DNA from: Clostridium sp. cel8
Lineage (GTDB): Bacteria > Bacillota > Clostridia > Clostridiales > Clostridiaceae
Length of the DNA: 64,000 nt
Reading direction: 5' to 3'
Assembly: GCF_014050525.1 (NCBI RefSeq)
Contig: NZ_JACGAG010000001.1
Coordinates: 1-64,000 of the forward strand
The position numbers and the translations under genes were made by a program. Within the stretch, counting starts at the first letter, position 1. Every line of letters starts with the position of its first letter. The notes under the pieces are model-generated. The model ran no database searches. It saw nothing but the letters and a program-made list of their open reading frames with translations, and was not told where the DNA came from. Below are positions 1-10,549 of this stretch, piece by piece.

Positions 1-140
1 ATTTTTATGTTACCATTAATTGTAATGTGCGTTTTCATAAGAAATTTTTAACTTTTATTTTTCAATCTATAATATTTCCTTTTTCTTGTATTTAATTTTT
101 TAATTATGCTCATATCTATTTTAAATGATTGTAGTATATT

Positions 141-3100
141 TTATTTCCCAATTACCTTTTCCATCAACATTTCATAACTTCCTACTGCCTCATATTTTAC
201 AGTATTATTGCTTATTTTCTTAAAATGTTCTCTTGCACAATGTATTTTGGCTTTTTCAATATCATCTGTACGAATTTTTAAAGAATCAAGTGTTCCCTTA
301 GTTTCTGCTATAAAATATATATGTCTTACCTTATCTTCATTAAATACTATAGCCCAATCTGGATTGTAGTTTCCTACAGGAGTTTGTATGAAAAATCCTT
401 TTGGAAGCTTAGCATATACACAAACTTCTTTGCTAGCATCAAGTTCCTTTGCAAATTTCATCTCAAGTTTTGAATCAGTAACTACATAATCGTAAATATG
501 TTTTTTAACTTCTATAGTGTCTTTACCTAAGGTACCTTTTAAATTATTATTAGTAAATATATTTTCATCAAAAACTTCGTATATAGGATTATAAGTAATA
601 TGTTGTATTATCAAAGTAGCTTTTTGCTCATTTATTATTCTTGATACTTTTAATATAAATTCTTCTGGGTTTTTTCTAAATAGATAGAAAGTATCTGGTT
701 TTATCCCTTTTAATATCTTCGCTATAGCATTTCTAGTAAGCTTTGTTTCATCTACTAATTTACCTATTAAATCATATTTTAACATTGTAGTTATTTTGGA
801 ATAATTTTTGCTCATTTCAGATTCTTTTACTACAAAGGATTCACCTTTTTCTAATTTTTCTTTAGAATATATAGACTCCATTTCTCCTACTTTTATTTGA
901 TAAGTTAAATCTGATACTTTTAGATCTTTATCTAAAACCTTTATGCAATTTTTAATCAGTTCATCTGTATCAAAATCTACATAATATGAAGTTTTCATAT
1001 TTATTTTTTTCCACAATTCTTTAAACTCTTTTTTCTTAAAGTTTTCATTAATTTTTAACTCTTTAATATTTTCAGCTCTACTATTTTCAACAAGAGGAGT
1101 AACACTTTCTGTATAAATTTTTTCTACTAACTGCACAACACCTTCCTTAAAATTTTTAAATTCATCAGGTACTATTAATTTACCTTTTTTTGCTTGTTTA
1201 TAATACTTTTCAGTTAAATAATCATTATCATCAACATATTCATTTTTTATAAATGAACGATGAAGAATATTTGCTAAAGTTTTATCTATAATCAATTTCT
1301 CTCCTCTATCATTCTTAATTGCATTATTTAAGAAGAATTCTGCATTAGCTTTTTGTGGTCTATCAGTCAATGTTTCAGCAATTTCAGATTGAAGTCCCCT
1401 TGCAAAAGATTCATAGGATTCACTAGCTATAACTGTTAAGACATTTATATCATGGACATCTATTCCTGGCGTTTCCATATCTATTCTATTCCCATTTTTA
1501 TCTACACAAAGTCTAAGTCCTCTACCTACCTCTTGCCTCTTTCTTATAACAGAATTGCTATGTTTTAGTGTACAGATTTGGAATACATTAGGGTTATCCC
1601 ATCCCTCTCTTAATGCAGAGTGTGAAAAAATAAATCTAACTGGTTCATCAAAGCTTAGTAATCTTTCTTTATCTTTCATTATTAAATCATAGGCTGACTC
1701 ATCATCAGATAGCTTTTCCTTTCCTTTAGCTTTAGGATCAATCATCCTTCCCTTTTTATCTATAGAAAAATAACCATTATGGGTATCTTTAACATCTATA
1801 CTTTTTAAATACTCTACATAAGGGTCATTAAATAAAGTTATATAATCATTGAGAATATTTATATACTCTTCTTCAAATATTTTTCCATATATTCCATTTT
1901 TCTCTTCTCCATTTTCATCATACTGTCTATATTTATCAACTTCATCTATAAAAAATAAAGACAATACTTTTATACCCTTGTTATATAAAGCCTTTTCCTT
2001 TTCAAAATGAGATTTAATAGTTTCTCTTATTTGTATTCTTCTAAAATTTATTTCACTTACATCCCCTTGAACATCTCCTGCATATAGTGTAACCCCATTA
2101 GTAAAGGTTATAGTGTTTTTATATCCATTTATTTCTGCTACTCTGTATCCTTTATATTGTTCCATATAATTAGAATGTGTATATAAGTCATAACCTTCAT
2201 CTACGTTTCTAGTCACTCTTTTTATACCTGACTTTTGTTTTATCTCAAACTCAATTTTAGCCATTGGTTTATTCTTTTCTCTTAAATCTATACCTTCAAA
2301 ATAAACATATCCGTCAGTTCCTGTTAAACCTTTTACAGAGATTCCCTTTACTTTGATTTTCTTTACTAATTTTTTATTATAGGCGTCTAATGCATCTAAT
2401 CTATAAATTTTATTAAAATCTTCTTTATGAGTTGCTGAATACCTTAAAGTAAATAATGGATTAAATAATTTTAATGCTTCCTTTGTCTTTTTACCTTCTA
2501 CAGATTGAGGTTCGTCTATTATAAGTATTGGATTAGTCTGAGCTATTACATCAATAGGTCGTCTTGAAGCAAAATCATCTAACTCCATATATATTCTTCT
2601 TGCATCTTTTCCCCTTGAATTAAAAGCTTGAGAGTTTATAATCATAACATTAATACTTGAATCTGAAGCAAATTGGTCAATTTTATGGAGTTGCTTAGAA
2701 TTATAAATAAAATACCTAATCTTAGTTCCATATAAATTCATAAAATGTTCTTCTGTTATTTGAAATGATTTATATACTCCTTCCCTAATAGCAATAGATG
2801 GAACTACTACAATGTATTTACTCCAGCCATAATGCTTATATAGTTCATACATAGTTCTTATATAGGTGTAGGTTTTTCCTGTTCCAGTTTCCATTTCTAT
2901 AGTTAAATTATATTTTCCCTCTAATTTTTGAGATGGTTTTAATCCATTTTTTATTTGAACTTTTTTTATATTTTCAAATACATCTTCTTCTGTCAATTCT
3001 ACTGCTTTATTTTTAAATCCTTCTTCATGTAAAAACTGAATTTGTCCCTTTATAACACTCTTTGTCCTACCTCTATCTAATGTAAATTTAGAATATGCAT

Positions 3101-3179
3101 TTTTTTGTCCTTTAAAACAATCAACTACAGATTGAACAGCATCTAATTGGAATTTTTGTTCTTTAAATTTAATCTTCAT
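141..3179 (-). CDS. res: Type III restriction enzyme, Res subunit (host)
   Basis: Restriction/translocase subunit of a host type III restriction-modification system; it works only in complex with Mod, hydrolysing ATP and cutting DNA near head-to-head recognition sites. The 1,012-residue protein has a Walker A motif ETGTGKT at about residues 97-103, a DEPQ box typical of type III Res, and a C-terminal PD-(D/E)XK nuclease signature (NPDW, then AETKG). The start is ATG with GGAGGTGATTAA just upstream. It lies 11 bp after the mod stop codon, so the two are an operon. The gene looks intact, but in this lysogen its partner Mod is split by the prophage, so the enzyme is probably inactive. Family assignment is firm; inactivity is inference. 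Confidence 0.93.
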   Translation of the reverse strand: MKIKFKEQKFQLDAVQSVVDCFKGQKNAYSKFTLDRGRTKSVIKGQIQFLHEEGFKNKAVELTEEDVFENIKKVQIKNGLKPSQKLEGKYNLTIEMETGTGKTYTYIRTMYELYKHYGWSKYIVVVPSIAIREGVYKSFQITEEHFMNLYGTKIRYFIYNSKQLHKIDQFASDSSINVMIINSQAFNSRGKDARRIYMELDDFASRRPIDVIAQTNPILIIDEPQSVEGKKTKEALKLFNPLFTLRYSATHKEDFNKIYRLDALDAYNKKLVKKIKVKGISVKGLTGTDGYVYFEGIDLREKNKPMAKIEFEIKQKSGIKRVTRNVDEGYDLYTHSNYMEQYKGYRVAEINGYKNTITFTNGVTLYAGDVQGDVSEINFRRIQIRETIKSHFEKEKALYNKGIKVLSLFFIDEVDKYRQYDENGEEKNGIYGKIFEEEYINILNDYITLFNDPYVEYLKSIDVKDTHNGYFSIDKKGRMIDPKAKGKEKLSDDESAYDLIMKDKERLLSFDEPVRFIFSHSALREGWDNPNVFQICTLKHSNSVIRKRQEVGRGLRLCVDKNGNRIDMETPGIDVHDINVLTVIASESYESFARGLQSEIAETLTDRPQKANAEFFLNNAIKNDRGEKLIIDKTLANILHRSFIKNEYVDDNDYLTEKYYKQAKKGKLIVPDEFKNFKEGVVQLVEKIYTESVTPLVENSRAENIKELKINENFKKKEFKELWKKINMKTSYYVDFDTDELIKNCIKVLDKDLKVSDLTYQIKVGEMESIYSKEKLEKGESFVVKESEMSKNYSKITTMLKYDLIGKLVDETKLTRNAIAKILKGIKPDTFYLFRKNPEEFILKVSRIINEQKATLIIQHITYNPIYEVFDENIFTNNNLKGTLGKDTIEVKKHIYDYVVTDSKLEMKFAKELDASKEVCVYAKLPKGFFIQTPVGNYNPDWAIVFNEDKVRHIYFIAETKGTLDSLKIRTDDIEKAKIHCAREHFKKISNNTVKYEAVGSYEMLMEKVIGK

Positions 3180-3190
3180 TTAATCACCTC

Positions 3191-4724
3191 CTATAAAACA
3201 TTAATCTCAGTATTAGGTGAAAAACTTTTAAATATTTCCTCTAAATTTATTTTGTCAGGACAGGACTTAAAAGAATTATCTCTAAAAACTGCCTTTAAAG
3301 GCTTAATTTTTGCTATCTTCTTAATTAATTCTTCATCTATATTTTCATCAAAACAAGCAACTAGAGAATCTTCAGCTACAAAATGAACTTCTTTTCCATT
3401 AATAATTTTAGTTTCAATTGGTAATGACAGCTCTAATCCTAGTTCTAACATTACTTGTATAAGTAAATCCAGCCCCGTTCTATCTTCTTTGATATTAGAC
3501 TCCAGCTGTTCTATCATATTTTGATCTAATTCATCAGGCAAATAATATACATCCTTCATATTAGATGAATCTATTTTAAATACTCTAAATCCATAATCAA
3601 TATCTGCACCAGTTTCTTCTTTAATCTTCCTGCCAGCTCTACGGATACGTTCTTTACCTATCTCTGCTATATTTTTAAAACCTGCTTTATAGGCTTCAGA
3701 TTTTTCATCTGTAGGTTCTGGAAGTTGAACCATTATATATTTTCTATTACCTCCATCTTCTGCATTGAGCTGCATGACTGCATGGGCTGTGGTGGCGGAG
3801 CCGGAGAAGAAGTCGAGAACTATCATATCTTTGTCAAAATAACCTAATGTATAAATGACATATTTTATTAATGATATTGGCTTTGGATAATCTAAAATTT
3901 TTTCTATTTTAAAGATATTTTTTAATTCAGTATAAGCATCTTCATTCGTTCCAATCTTTAATTTATAATCTAAAATTGTTGTTGGTCTTTTAATTTTTTC
4001 TCCTTGATCTGATCTAAATACATTAAATCCAAACATAGATGATAATGCTATCTTTGTACCAAGTCTTAATTCATATTCTAGTTTTTCTTGTGTCCATACA
4101 AAAGGTCCTTTAACAATAACTTTACTAACAACAATTCCATCTTGTACTATAAAATCATTTAAAAATTCTATTGCTGAACTTCCTTTCCCATAAATTCCTT
4201 TTTGATAAATCCCATCATTTAATGTTGTTATAATAACATTTTCATTAATGGATAGTTTCTTGTGAGAATTAGTACGTTTAGCAAGTGGCTGCCACTTATC
4301 TGAATATGCTTTCTCTCCAAACAACTCTACTTTATTGAAATTCTTTCCATAAATTAAAATATATTCTGTCATATTCCTTATTGTCTTTGAAAGATGACTT
4401 CCTTTCTTTTTCTTCACCCACGTCATAATAGCTATAAAATTCCTCTCGCCAAATATCTCATCACATATTTTTCTTAAATTATGTACTTCATTATCATCTA
4501 TTGATATAAATATTACTCCATCCTCAGATAATAAATTTCTTGCTAATTTAAGTCTTGGATACATCATAGTAAGCCAATCGCTGTGATATCTTCCATTGTA
4601 CTCTGTGTTTTGAAAAAGCTTATTTCCATATTCATCAACTTGTCCTGATTCTTCTAAGTATTCTTCTTTTTCTTGGATGAAATTGTCCTTATATATAAAA
4701 TCCTTTCCTGTATTGTAGGGAGGG
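3191..4724 (-). pseudogene. mod: 3' part of host type III methyltransferase gene, interrupted by prophage
   Basis: C-terminal ~510 codons of a type III adenine-N6 methyltransferase. Reading on the minus strand from the attL junction, the frame begins PPYNTGKDFIYKDNF, that is the end of the DPPY catalytic motif without its Asp, and continues through the SAM-binding motif DFFSGSATTAHA to the stop. Upstream of the junction this frame hits a TAA within the prophage. An internal ATG at 4,567 could start a 458-residue fragment lacking motif IV. The missing N-terminal part, ending KCIYID, is at 59,111-59,490. Together they make about 637 residues, a normal Mod length. The fragment alone should not methylate DNA. 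Confidence 0.92.
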
Positions 4725-4731
4725 TCTATGT
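4725..4731. other. attL core (TCTATGT)
   Basis: Left prophage junction. Host mod sequence (…GTAGGGAGGG on the plus strand) is to the left; the phage arm is to the right and includes TTGATACAATTT at 4,743-4,754. The same 7 bp recurs at attR. The centre of symmetry of the deduced attP falls on the dinucleotide TC at 4,725-4,726, which would be the crossover. Confidence 0.85.
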
Positions 4732-4741
4732 TCTTACCGTC

Positions 4742-5009
4742 TTTGATACAATTTTATAATGTAGAATTTATATGTTGGTAGGTTTTATTAAGCAGGAAAG
4801 CCCTTATATCAAGGGCTTTATGAGGTTTAATTCTCTTTTAAAGAGTATATTTGTTTAGGTAATCTATGGAGAATAGATTCATCTCTACTAAGTTTATTCT
4901 AATATAATTATTATTGCACACACCAGCAGTGCTAATTATGTCAATAATTAAAATGTATAGATATAATTAAAAGGTTCTAATATTAAAAAGCAGATAAGAT
5001 AAAACACAC
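4742..5009. other. Non-coding left end of prophage with a hairpin at 4,797-4,819
   Basis: About 270 bp between attL and the GIY-YIG gene hold no credible gene. A perfect 9-bp stem (AAAGCCCTT ATATC AAGGGCTTT, 4,797-4,819) lies downstream of the minus-strand defence operon; it lacks a clear U-tract in either direction, so it may be a weak or factor-assisted transcription end. The integrase arm repeat TTGATACAATTT starts this region. Confidence 0.5.
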
Positions 5010-5912
5010 TTAACTAGGCTCTCTATTTTCTATTTCTTTTAGAGTTGTTCCATCTTCTGTTTTCCATTCTACAAGCCCATTTGCATGGCCACCAATAACA
5101 AAAGCTGCAGCATATGAAGGGCTATTAACTAAAACATTTTCTTGCAAAATACCATGCTCATCTATTTTTGCTTTTAACCTTCGTTCCTTTATTCCTGGTG
5201 GGATACTTTCAGAGTCAATGGTTTCAATAAGACTTCCCTTCAATATAACAAAACCTTCTCTTGTCTGCTTGCAACTTGCCTCAATTAACTTCCCACTTTT
5301 ACGGCTATTCCTCTTCATAAAAAGTGTTAATTCATCATCATCAATTATTTCTTTTACTTTTGGTGTGCTGGACTTTTCAGCTAAAGCCTCAAATAATTTA
5401 TGCCCCAAAGTCCCCATTACAATCTTGGCATAATCTATAAATTCTTCTAGTTCACTTTCTTTTTCTTCTGTTATATTCCCCATGGTAGGATCATTGCTGT
5501 TTTTTACTAAATAACGACCTGCTTCTGTTGCCATTCCAACAAAGCGATTTTCAAGGTAGCTTATTTCTGTCGGTCCAAAAGAGTTGTTAGAAGTTGTAAA
5601 AACGATAGCTTCCGTCCAATAATCTTTGTCGGGATTTCGTTTATGCTCTATTAATCTATATAAAATACCTTCTCCATTTTTACGAATTCCTGCCTGTCCT
5701 ATATAAACGACATTTTCTCCTGTCTGGTCAGAAGTCCCAAAAAGAAAATAAACGCCACTTTGCTTAAGATCATCCCGTTCTTTACATTTATCTAGTTCTG
5801 TTCTAGGTATTTTATATGCAACGCCTGTCCAATTAGCGAGAGTGCATTTTATCCTCCCAACAGCTGTCCCATCCATCAGAAATAAGTTTATGCTTTTCCC
5901 TCGTACAGCCAC
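5010..5912 (-). CDS. GIY-YIG nuclease-domain protein with C-terminal DUF4357
   Basis: A 300-residue protein with a GIY-YIG-type N-terminal fold (GVYFLFG followed by VYIGQAG at roughly residues 53-77) and a C-terminal DUF4357-like region (SPSYAAAFVIGG near residue 265). GIY-YIG domains are metal-dependent nucleases; DUF4357 often accompanies restriction and defence genes. The start is GTG at 5,912, seven bases after GGAGG. It is the last gene of the minus-strand operon, 36 bp after the Res-like helicase stop, so it probably belongs to that restriction module, perhaps as an extra nuclease. Its catalytic competence was not established. Confidence 0.78.
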   Translation of the reverse strand: MAVRGKSINLFLMDGTAVGRIKCTLANWTGVAYKIPRTELDKCKERDDLKQSGVYFLFGTSDQTGENVVYIGQAGIRKNGEGILYRLIEHKRNPDKDYWTEAIVFTTSNNSFGPTEISYLENRFVGMATEAGRYLVKNSNDPTMGNITEEKESELEEFIDYAKIVMGTLGHKLFEALAEKSSTPKVKEIIDDDELTLFMKRNSRKSGKLIEASCKQTREGFVILKGSLIETIDSESIPPGIKERRLKAKIDEHGILQENVLVNSPSYAAAFVIGGHANGLVEWKTEDGTTLKEIENREPS

Positions 5913-5948
5913 AACAAAACCTCCTTTCTACTTTACTAAAGCCAAAAT

Positions 5949-8561
5949 TTAAATTGTATCTATCCATGCAGATACTTTTTCTAAGAAGTCTTCTCTTCGG
6001 TATTGATCATTATAAAAAGGTAACCCCATTATTTTATACTCATTTCCAGATATTAAAGTTTTAGAAATATAATGCTTTTCCCCTATTTCATTTAAAAATT
6101 CCTCTTTCCATTTATCTTCCTTAAGTAAATGATTCCCTTTAGGTTCAATATAGGTTTGGTAGTTAGATATATTATCACTGTTCTTTTTAGCCACAAAAAG
6201 CAGATAATCAGGCTCAAATCGTTCACCATGTTCAAAGCTATAAATAGCAAGTTCGGGTATTCTTTCATTTCTAACTACATAATACTCTAATCCCTTAGCC
6301 TTTAATTTTGGTTCAATATCAGTTTTGAAAAATTTAATAAATAATTTTTCTTCACTAGTTCCATAATTATCGTTGAAAACATACCAACTCTCTTTTGATA
6401 AATCAATCTGATATTCTGGATTGGGACAATTCACTTGTGATATACCTTTCCCACCATTTTCATCAAGCCTAGATAGATAAATACTTTTATCCTTAATAAC
6501 AGATTTAATTGCTTTTGGCTCAAATTCAGTCGTTCCAATATATTCTGGTTTCAAGGAAATTATATAGCTTGATACTTTCTCAAATGCTCCTATACAAGCC
6601 TTAAATAAATCCCTACCAGTGATGTTTTCAGTAAAATATTTAATCTCAATCGTAGAGTTCCCCAGGTATTCTTCTGAGGTTAAAAATTCTTTCAACGTTT
6701 TTACATGCGGGAACTTGCTTTGTATCACACTAAATCTAAGTTCATTAAACTTTTCACTTGCACCAAGCAATACATTATAATCAATATCTTTAAATTTTAT
6801 AGTTTTTATTTCTGAAGCAGTTGTTGATGTTTTATTATCCCCAATTAAATTTACTACTGCACCTCGGGTTGTTTTTTGTGTATATCTATATACCTTATTT
6901 CTAATTCTTTCTTCTAATGATTTTACTTCATCTCTTCCTTTTGGAATACGCTTATTTGAGAATACTAATCCTTTTTTATAAAGCTCAGTATCTTTAAATT
7001 CCTTTTTTAGTTTATATTCTAATTTAATAGGATTTTCATCCTGAAGCCCTGTTGCAATTAAAGCCTGTCTTAATTCAGCTATATAACGTGAATCATTTCT
7101 GCTATGAAAAAACATAGTTTCTAATATGCGATACTCATTGTTAAGATCATTGTCATATTTTCTTTTAAATCGATCTTGTTCCTCTGAAACTTTAAATGGA
7201 CAATATCTCGCACCACGACCAATTAACTGAGCCTCTTTTATAGTGTATGCACCGATTTTACCAGCTTTTCCACTTGCTTGTCTCGTATCATAAAGCCTTA
7301 CTATATCGAATAGATTAAGCACATCCCAACCTTCATTTAACATATCTACAGCAAAAATAAGACGAATTGGATTGTCTTCGTCCTCTAGGGAGTTAACAAG
7401 CAATTGATTTTCTCTGCTATTATCTGCAGCTCCATTAATAATAATTGAGTTATCCTTAGTAAAACTACTTTTTAAACTATGTTCTAACAGTTGAAAGCTT
7501 GAGTCTTTAGCTTTAAAGTAATCTAATGCTTGTGTAAGTATATCTATCTTTGCGGAATAAAGTTCTTGTATTTCTGAGCCTGTTAAAGAATCTATTTTAG
7601 AGAAGAACTCCTCGTAAAAGTCCTCCGATTCTTTAATTTTTTGGGATTTAAGCATAATAACGGGTTTAATATTTAGCTTACAGTCTGCAAAAAGATACTT
7701 ACGATATTCACTCATAATAAGAGCTATCAAAGTTCTCTCCCATGGTTCACTGTCTGTTCCAAAATTTTGAAAATCCTTAGTGTATCCACTAGACCTAAAG
7801 TTAATGAGTGGATAGTTGTAGATTATTTTATCTAGGTATTTATTTTTAACATTTGTATCTTTTAAATCTGCTGTAGCAGTAAATTCGAGCATTATATTGT
7901 CTCTATTTCTGTAAAAAGCATTAGTAACAGAATACTCCCAGCTATTTTTAGCTTCTTTTTCCGCTTTTGATGCCCTTTTGGTAAGAGTATTTACATGATG
8001 ACTTTCATCTGATATAAATACAATTTTATTATTTTCAAAATCTTCATATGTTAAAGAGTTTTCTTTCGGTGTGAATAAATCCATATGAAGCTTCTGTGTT
8101 GTAGTAAAGCAAATTTGTATATCTTCCTCTAAATCATTTCCACTAAAATTATCCACCATTTTAATATTAATTTTATTCCCTAAATATTCAATTACATCAT
8201 TGAAAAGATACTTTGACGATAGAGGATTAGTAAAGTTTTCTTTTGTTTTTTCCAATATATTAGTCTGATTAACAAAGAACATGAAATTACGATACCCTTT
8301 AGTATACAAATAAAGAATTAAGCCCGCCATAATCACTGTCTTTCCGCTACCTGTAGCCATGTGAAAAAGATTATGTATTTGCTTATTTTTCCTTAAGTTT
8401 TCTTCCTCAAAATAGGTAATAAAATAGCGAAAAGCCTCTTCTTGATACTCACGAAGATGAATATGGGGTGCTAATCCTTTTTCAATTATTTCAGGTATAT
8501 CTTTTAACTGACCTAGTTCTTTTACAACATTTAATTTTTCATATAAAAACCTTTGTTCCAT
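5949..8561 (-). CDS. Type III Res-like DEAD/DEAH helicase (prophage cargo)
   Basis: An 870-residue superfamily 2 helicase of the type III restriction-subunit family. Visible motifs are Walker A MATGSGKTVIM near residue 68, the DESHH box near residue 186, and GRGARY (motif VI) in the second RecA lobe. The C-terminal region contains FEPDYLLFV followed by YIEPKGNHLL, which fits a PD-(D/E)XK nuclease with an E-x-K variant. It starts at ATG after GGGAGG and lies 3 bp from the methyltransferase stop, so it is very probably the restriction partner of that enzyme. It is not closely similar to host res in length or motifs. Confidence 0.85.
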   Translation of the reverse strand: MEQRFLYEKLNVVKELGQLKDIPEIIEKGLAPHIHLREYQEEAFRYFITYFEEENLRKNKQIHNLFHMATGSGKTVIMAGLILYLYTKGYRNFMFFVNQTNILEKTKENFTNPLSSKYLFNDVIEYLGNKINIKMVDNFSGNDLEEDIQICFTTTQKLHMDLFTPKENSLTYEDFENNKIVFISDESHHVNTLTKRASKAEKEAKNSWEYSVTNAFYRNRDNIMLEFTATADLKDTNVKNKYLDKIIYNYPLINFRSSGYTKDFQNFGTDSEPWERTLIALIMSEYRKYLFADCKLNIKPVIMLKSQKIKESEDFYEEFFSKIDSLTGSEIQELYSAKIDILTQALDYFKAKDSSFQLLEHSLKSSFTKDNSIIINGAADNSRENQLLVNSLEDEDNPIRLIFAVDMLNEGWDVLNLFDIVRLYDTRQASGKAGKIGAYTIKEAQLIGRGARYCPFKVSEEQDRFKRKYDNDLNNEYRILETMFFHSRNDSRYIAELRQALIATGLQDENPIKLEYKLKKEFKDTELYKKGLVFSNKRIPKGRDEVKSLEERIRNKVYRYTQKTTRGAVVNLIGDNKTSTTASEIKTIKFKDIDYNVLLGASEKFNELRFSVIQSKFPHVKTLKEFLTSEEYLGNSTIEIKYFTENITGRDLFKACIGAFEKVSSYIISLKPEYIGTTEFEPKAIKSVIKDKSIYLSRLDENGGKGISQVNCPNPEYQIDLSKESWYVFNDNYGTSEEKLFIKFFKTDIEPKLKAKGLEYYVVRNERIPELAIYSFEHGERFEPDYLLFVAKKNSDNISNYQTYIEPKGNHLLKEDKWKEEFLNEIGEKHYISKTLISGNEYKIMGLPFYNDQYRREDFLEKVSAWIDTI

Positions 8562-8564
8562 TAA

Positions 8565-10469
8565 TTAAACCTCCCTTTTATAGAAGGATTCTGTAAATTT
8601 TCTATCTTTATCACTAATATTGTATGCTTTATCGTCAATATCAGATAAATTAACATACAGCTTGTTTTTATCTACCAATGCACATAAAGCCATCTTTTTC
8701 TCCTCGAGGGTCAACTTTTCAAACTCTACATCAATCGCCTCTAATTCATCTCTCGTAATATATGGAACTATTCTTTCATCTCTATATATTTTTTCTTTTA
8801 TATCAGTAATTGTTGCATCCGTTGCATTTTGAATTTCATCAATAAGCTCTTTGGAGTTTTCTAGGAGCTCACAATAGACAAAAGAACCACCACCTTGCCA
8901 GTTTAAATTTTTAGATACTCCTGTTTGTTCTCCCTCAATCACCTTTTGCAACCTAGGTATTGAAACCGTATTAATATAATCCATTTGCTCTAATCCTATA
9001 AAACGTCTACCAGCTTTTAAAGCCACGGCTTGCGTAGTTCCGGAGCCCATAAAGAAATCCATAACCCAATCATTTTTTGTTGTAGAAAGTTCAATCGCTC
9101 TTAATATCAAATCTTCAGGTTTAGGATTTGTAAAAACGGTTTCACCAAATAGCTCCATTTGATCTTTTGTCGCATTAGTATTAGCATCCAATTCCTGCCA
9201 AATAATTGATTGAGTTACATCGTGCCAAATTGTGCTACTTGCTTTTCCTTTTCCAGATTCTTTTGCTTCTAAATAATAGGTTTTCAATTGTGGCTTAGCT
9301 GTTCCATTTACTCCAAATCTAATTCTACCATCCTTTAACAAGTCTAAATATGTTTTCTCTTCTGTCCTCCAACAACGGCCTACAGGCGGATAGTATTCTT
9401 CTCCTGTATTAGGATTTATTATTTTATAGGATAAGTTTTTTCTAATGTTTGGAGCATCAAATGGCTCTAAACGGTATTTCCCACGACCGTCTTTATCATC
9501 ATACTTAAAAGATTCAATATCAAGAGATAAACGAAAACTATTTTTATCTATCCTATTTTTGTTTTTAGCAAAAACCAGTATATGATTACTGTTTTGCGAA
9601 AACAGTCCATCACTAGATACTGACTTTCTCGATTCCCAAGTAACATCTGCTATAAAATTTTCCATATCGAAGATGTCATCTGTAATAACTTTCAAATAAT
9701 GTGCACCCTCATCTGAAATTGCCATAAATAGTACACCTTCTTCACTTAGCATTTTATGAGCAACTTCTAGTCTATTCTTCATAAAAACTAGCCAAGAGGA
9801 TAATTTGAAATTTGAGTTATATGAAAAAGTATCTGATGGCTTTGTCTTATTAAAAAAATATGGTGGATCGATAAATATACACTTTACTTTTCCTTCATAT
9901 CTTTTAAGTATGCTCGATAGACCTATAAGATTATTACCCTTGATAATTAGGTTGTCATCATCTTTCATCTCAATATTTTCTTCGATACCTCCCTTTGTAT
10001 AACGTTTTGCATTAGTGAAAACTTTAGGTGCGAGCATTCTAGTTACTTCATCATTGGCAATAGTCTCGTGGTAGAAGATTTCTTCTCTTTTCTGATCTTC
10101 CTTATCTTGACCGCCCTGCAAATAACAATCTTTATAAGGAAAATCTAGAACCACGTCGTTCTTCTGAGAAATGAAGTTCCCATTTGATGTTAAACCTATT
10201 TTATTTGAATATCTTGTATAGCTGTCTGGAAGAAATTCTTTCGATTCAATAAGCCATGCAAATTTTTGTTTGTCAAAAATTAGAGTATTTTTTACTTTCG
10301 TAAAAAATTCTTCCTTTATTCTTTCATTGCTTAACAAAAGAGATAACAACTCTTCATCCATCATCATTATGTCTGAGTACACTTTAGCTTTTAACAAATT
10401 GTTATCTTCTGATTGGTACTTATCAGCACCTAAAAGTACCTCTTGTACTATTTCAAAAATATTTTTCAT
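8565..10469 (-). CDS. Site-specific adenine DNA methyltransferase, type III Mod-like (prophage cargo)
   Basis: A 634-residue beta-class DNA methyltransferase: motif IV FIDPPYFFNKT comes before motif I DFFMGSGTTQAVALKAG, the order found in type III Mod enzymes. The region between them should hold the target-recognition domain. It starts at ATG 10,469 with AGGAG about ten bases upstream and is followed immediately by the Res-like helicase. It would modify host and phage DNA at its own target while the host Mod is disrupted. An 80-bp gap separates it from the preceding helicase gene, the largest gap in the operon. Recognition sequence cannot be predicted. Confidence 0.88.
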   Translation of the reverse strand: MKNIFEIVQEVLLGADKYQSEDNNLLKAKVYSDIMMMDEELLSLLLSNERIKEEFFTKVKNTLIFDKQKFAWLIESKEFLPDSYTRYSNKIGLTSNGNFISQKNDVVLDFPYKDCYLQGGQDKEDQKREEIFYHETIANDEVTRMLAPKVFTNAKRYTKGGIEENIEMKDDDNLIIKGNNLIGLSSILKRYEGKVKCIFIDPPYFFNKTKPSDTFSYNSNFKLSSWLVFMKNRLEVAHKMLSEEGVLFMAISDEGAHYLKVITDDIFDMENFIADVTWESRKSVSSDGLFSQNSNHILVFAKNKNRIDKNSFRLSLDIESFKYDDKDGRGKYRLEPFDAPNIRKNLSYKIINPNTGEEYYPPVGRCWRTEEKTYLDLLKDGRIRFGVNGTAKPQLKTYYLEAKESGKGKASSTIWHDVTQSIIWQELDANTNATKDQMELFGETVFTNPKPEDLILRAIELSTTKNDWVMDFFMGSGTTQAVALKAGRRFIGLEQMDYINTVSIPRLQKVIEGEQTGVSKNLNWQGGGSFVYCELLENSKELIDEIQNATDATITDIKEKIYRDERIVPYITRDELEAIDVEFEKLTLEEKKMALCALVDKNKLYVNLSDIDDKAYNISDKDRKFTESFYKREV

Positions 10470-10549
10470 TTTCTATATTCTCCTTCTATTCAAATTTATT
10501 TATTTTTTTATTTTAATCATTACCCTTCTTTTATCAAGCCCTATACTAT

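Noticed and set aside
3191-4567. Treating the 458-codon frame as a complete small methyltransferase
   Set aside because: It lacks DPPY and its coding frame continues upstream to the prophage junction; the missing part is found at 59,111-59,490.
4797-4819. Calling this hairpin a strong terminator
   Set aside because: The stem is perfect, but no U-tract follows on either strand.
9840-9900. Cargo methyltransferase DPPY codons as a second integration site
   Set aside because: The nucleotide sequence there (…TTTATCGATCCACCATAT on the minus strand) does not match the TCTATGT core or its surroundings.
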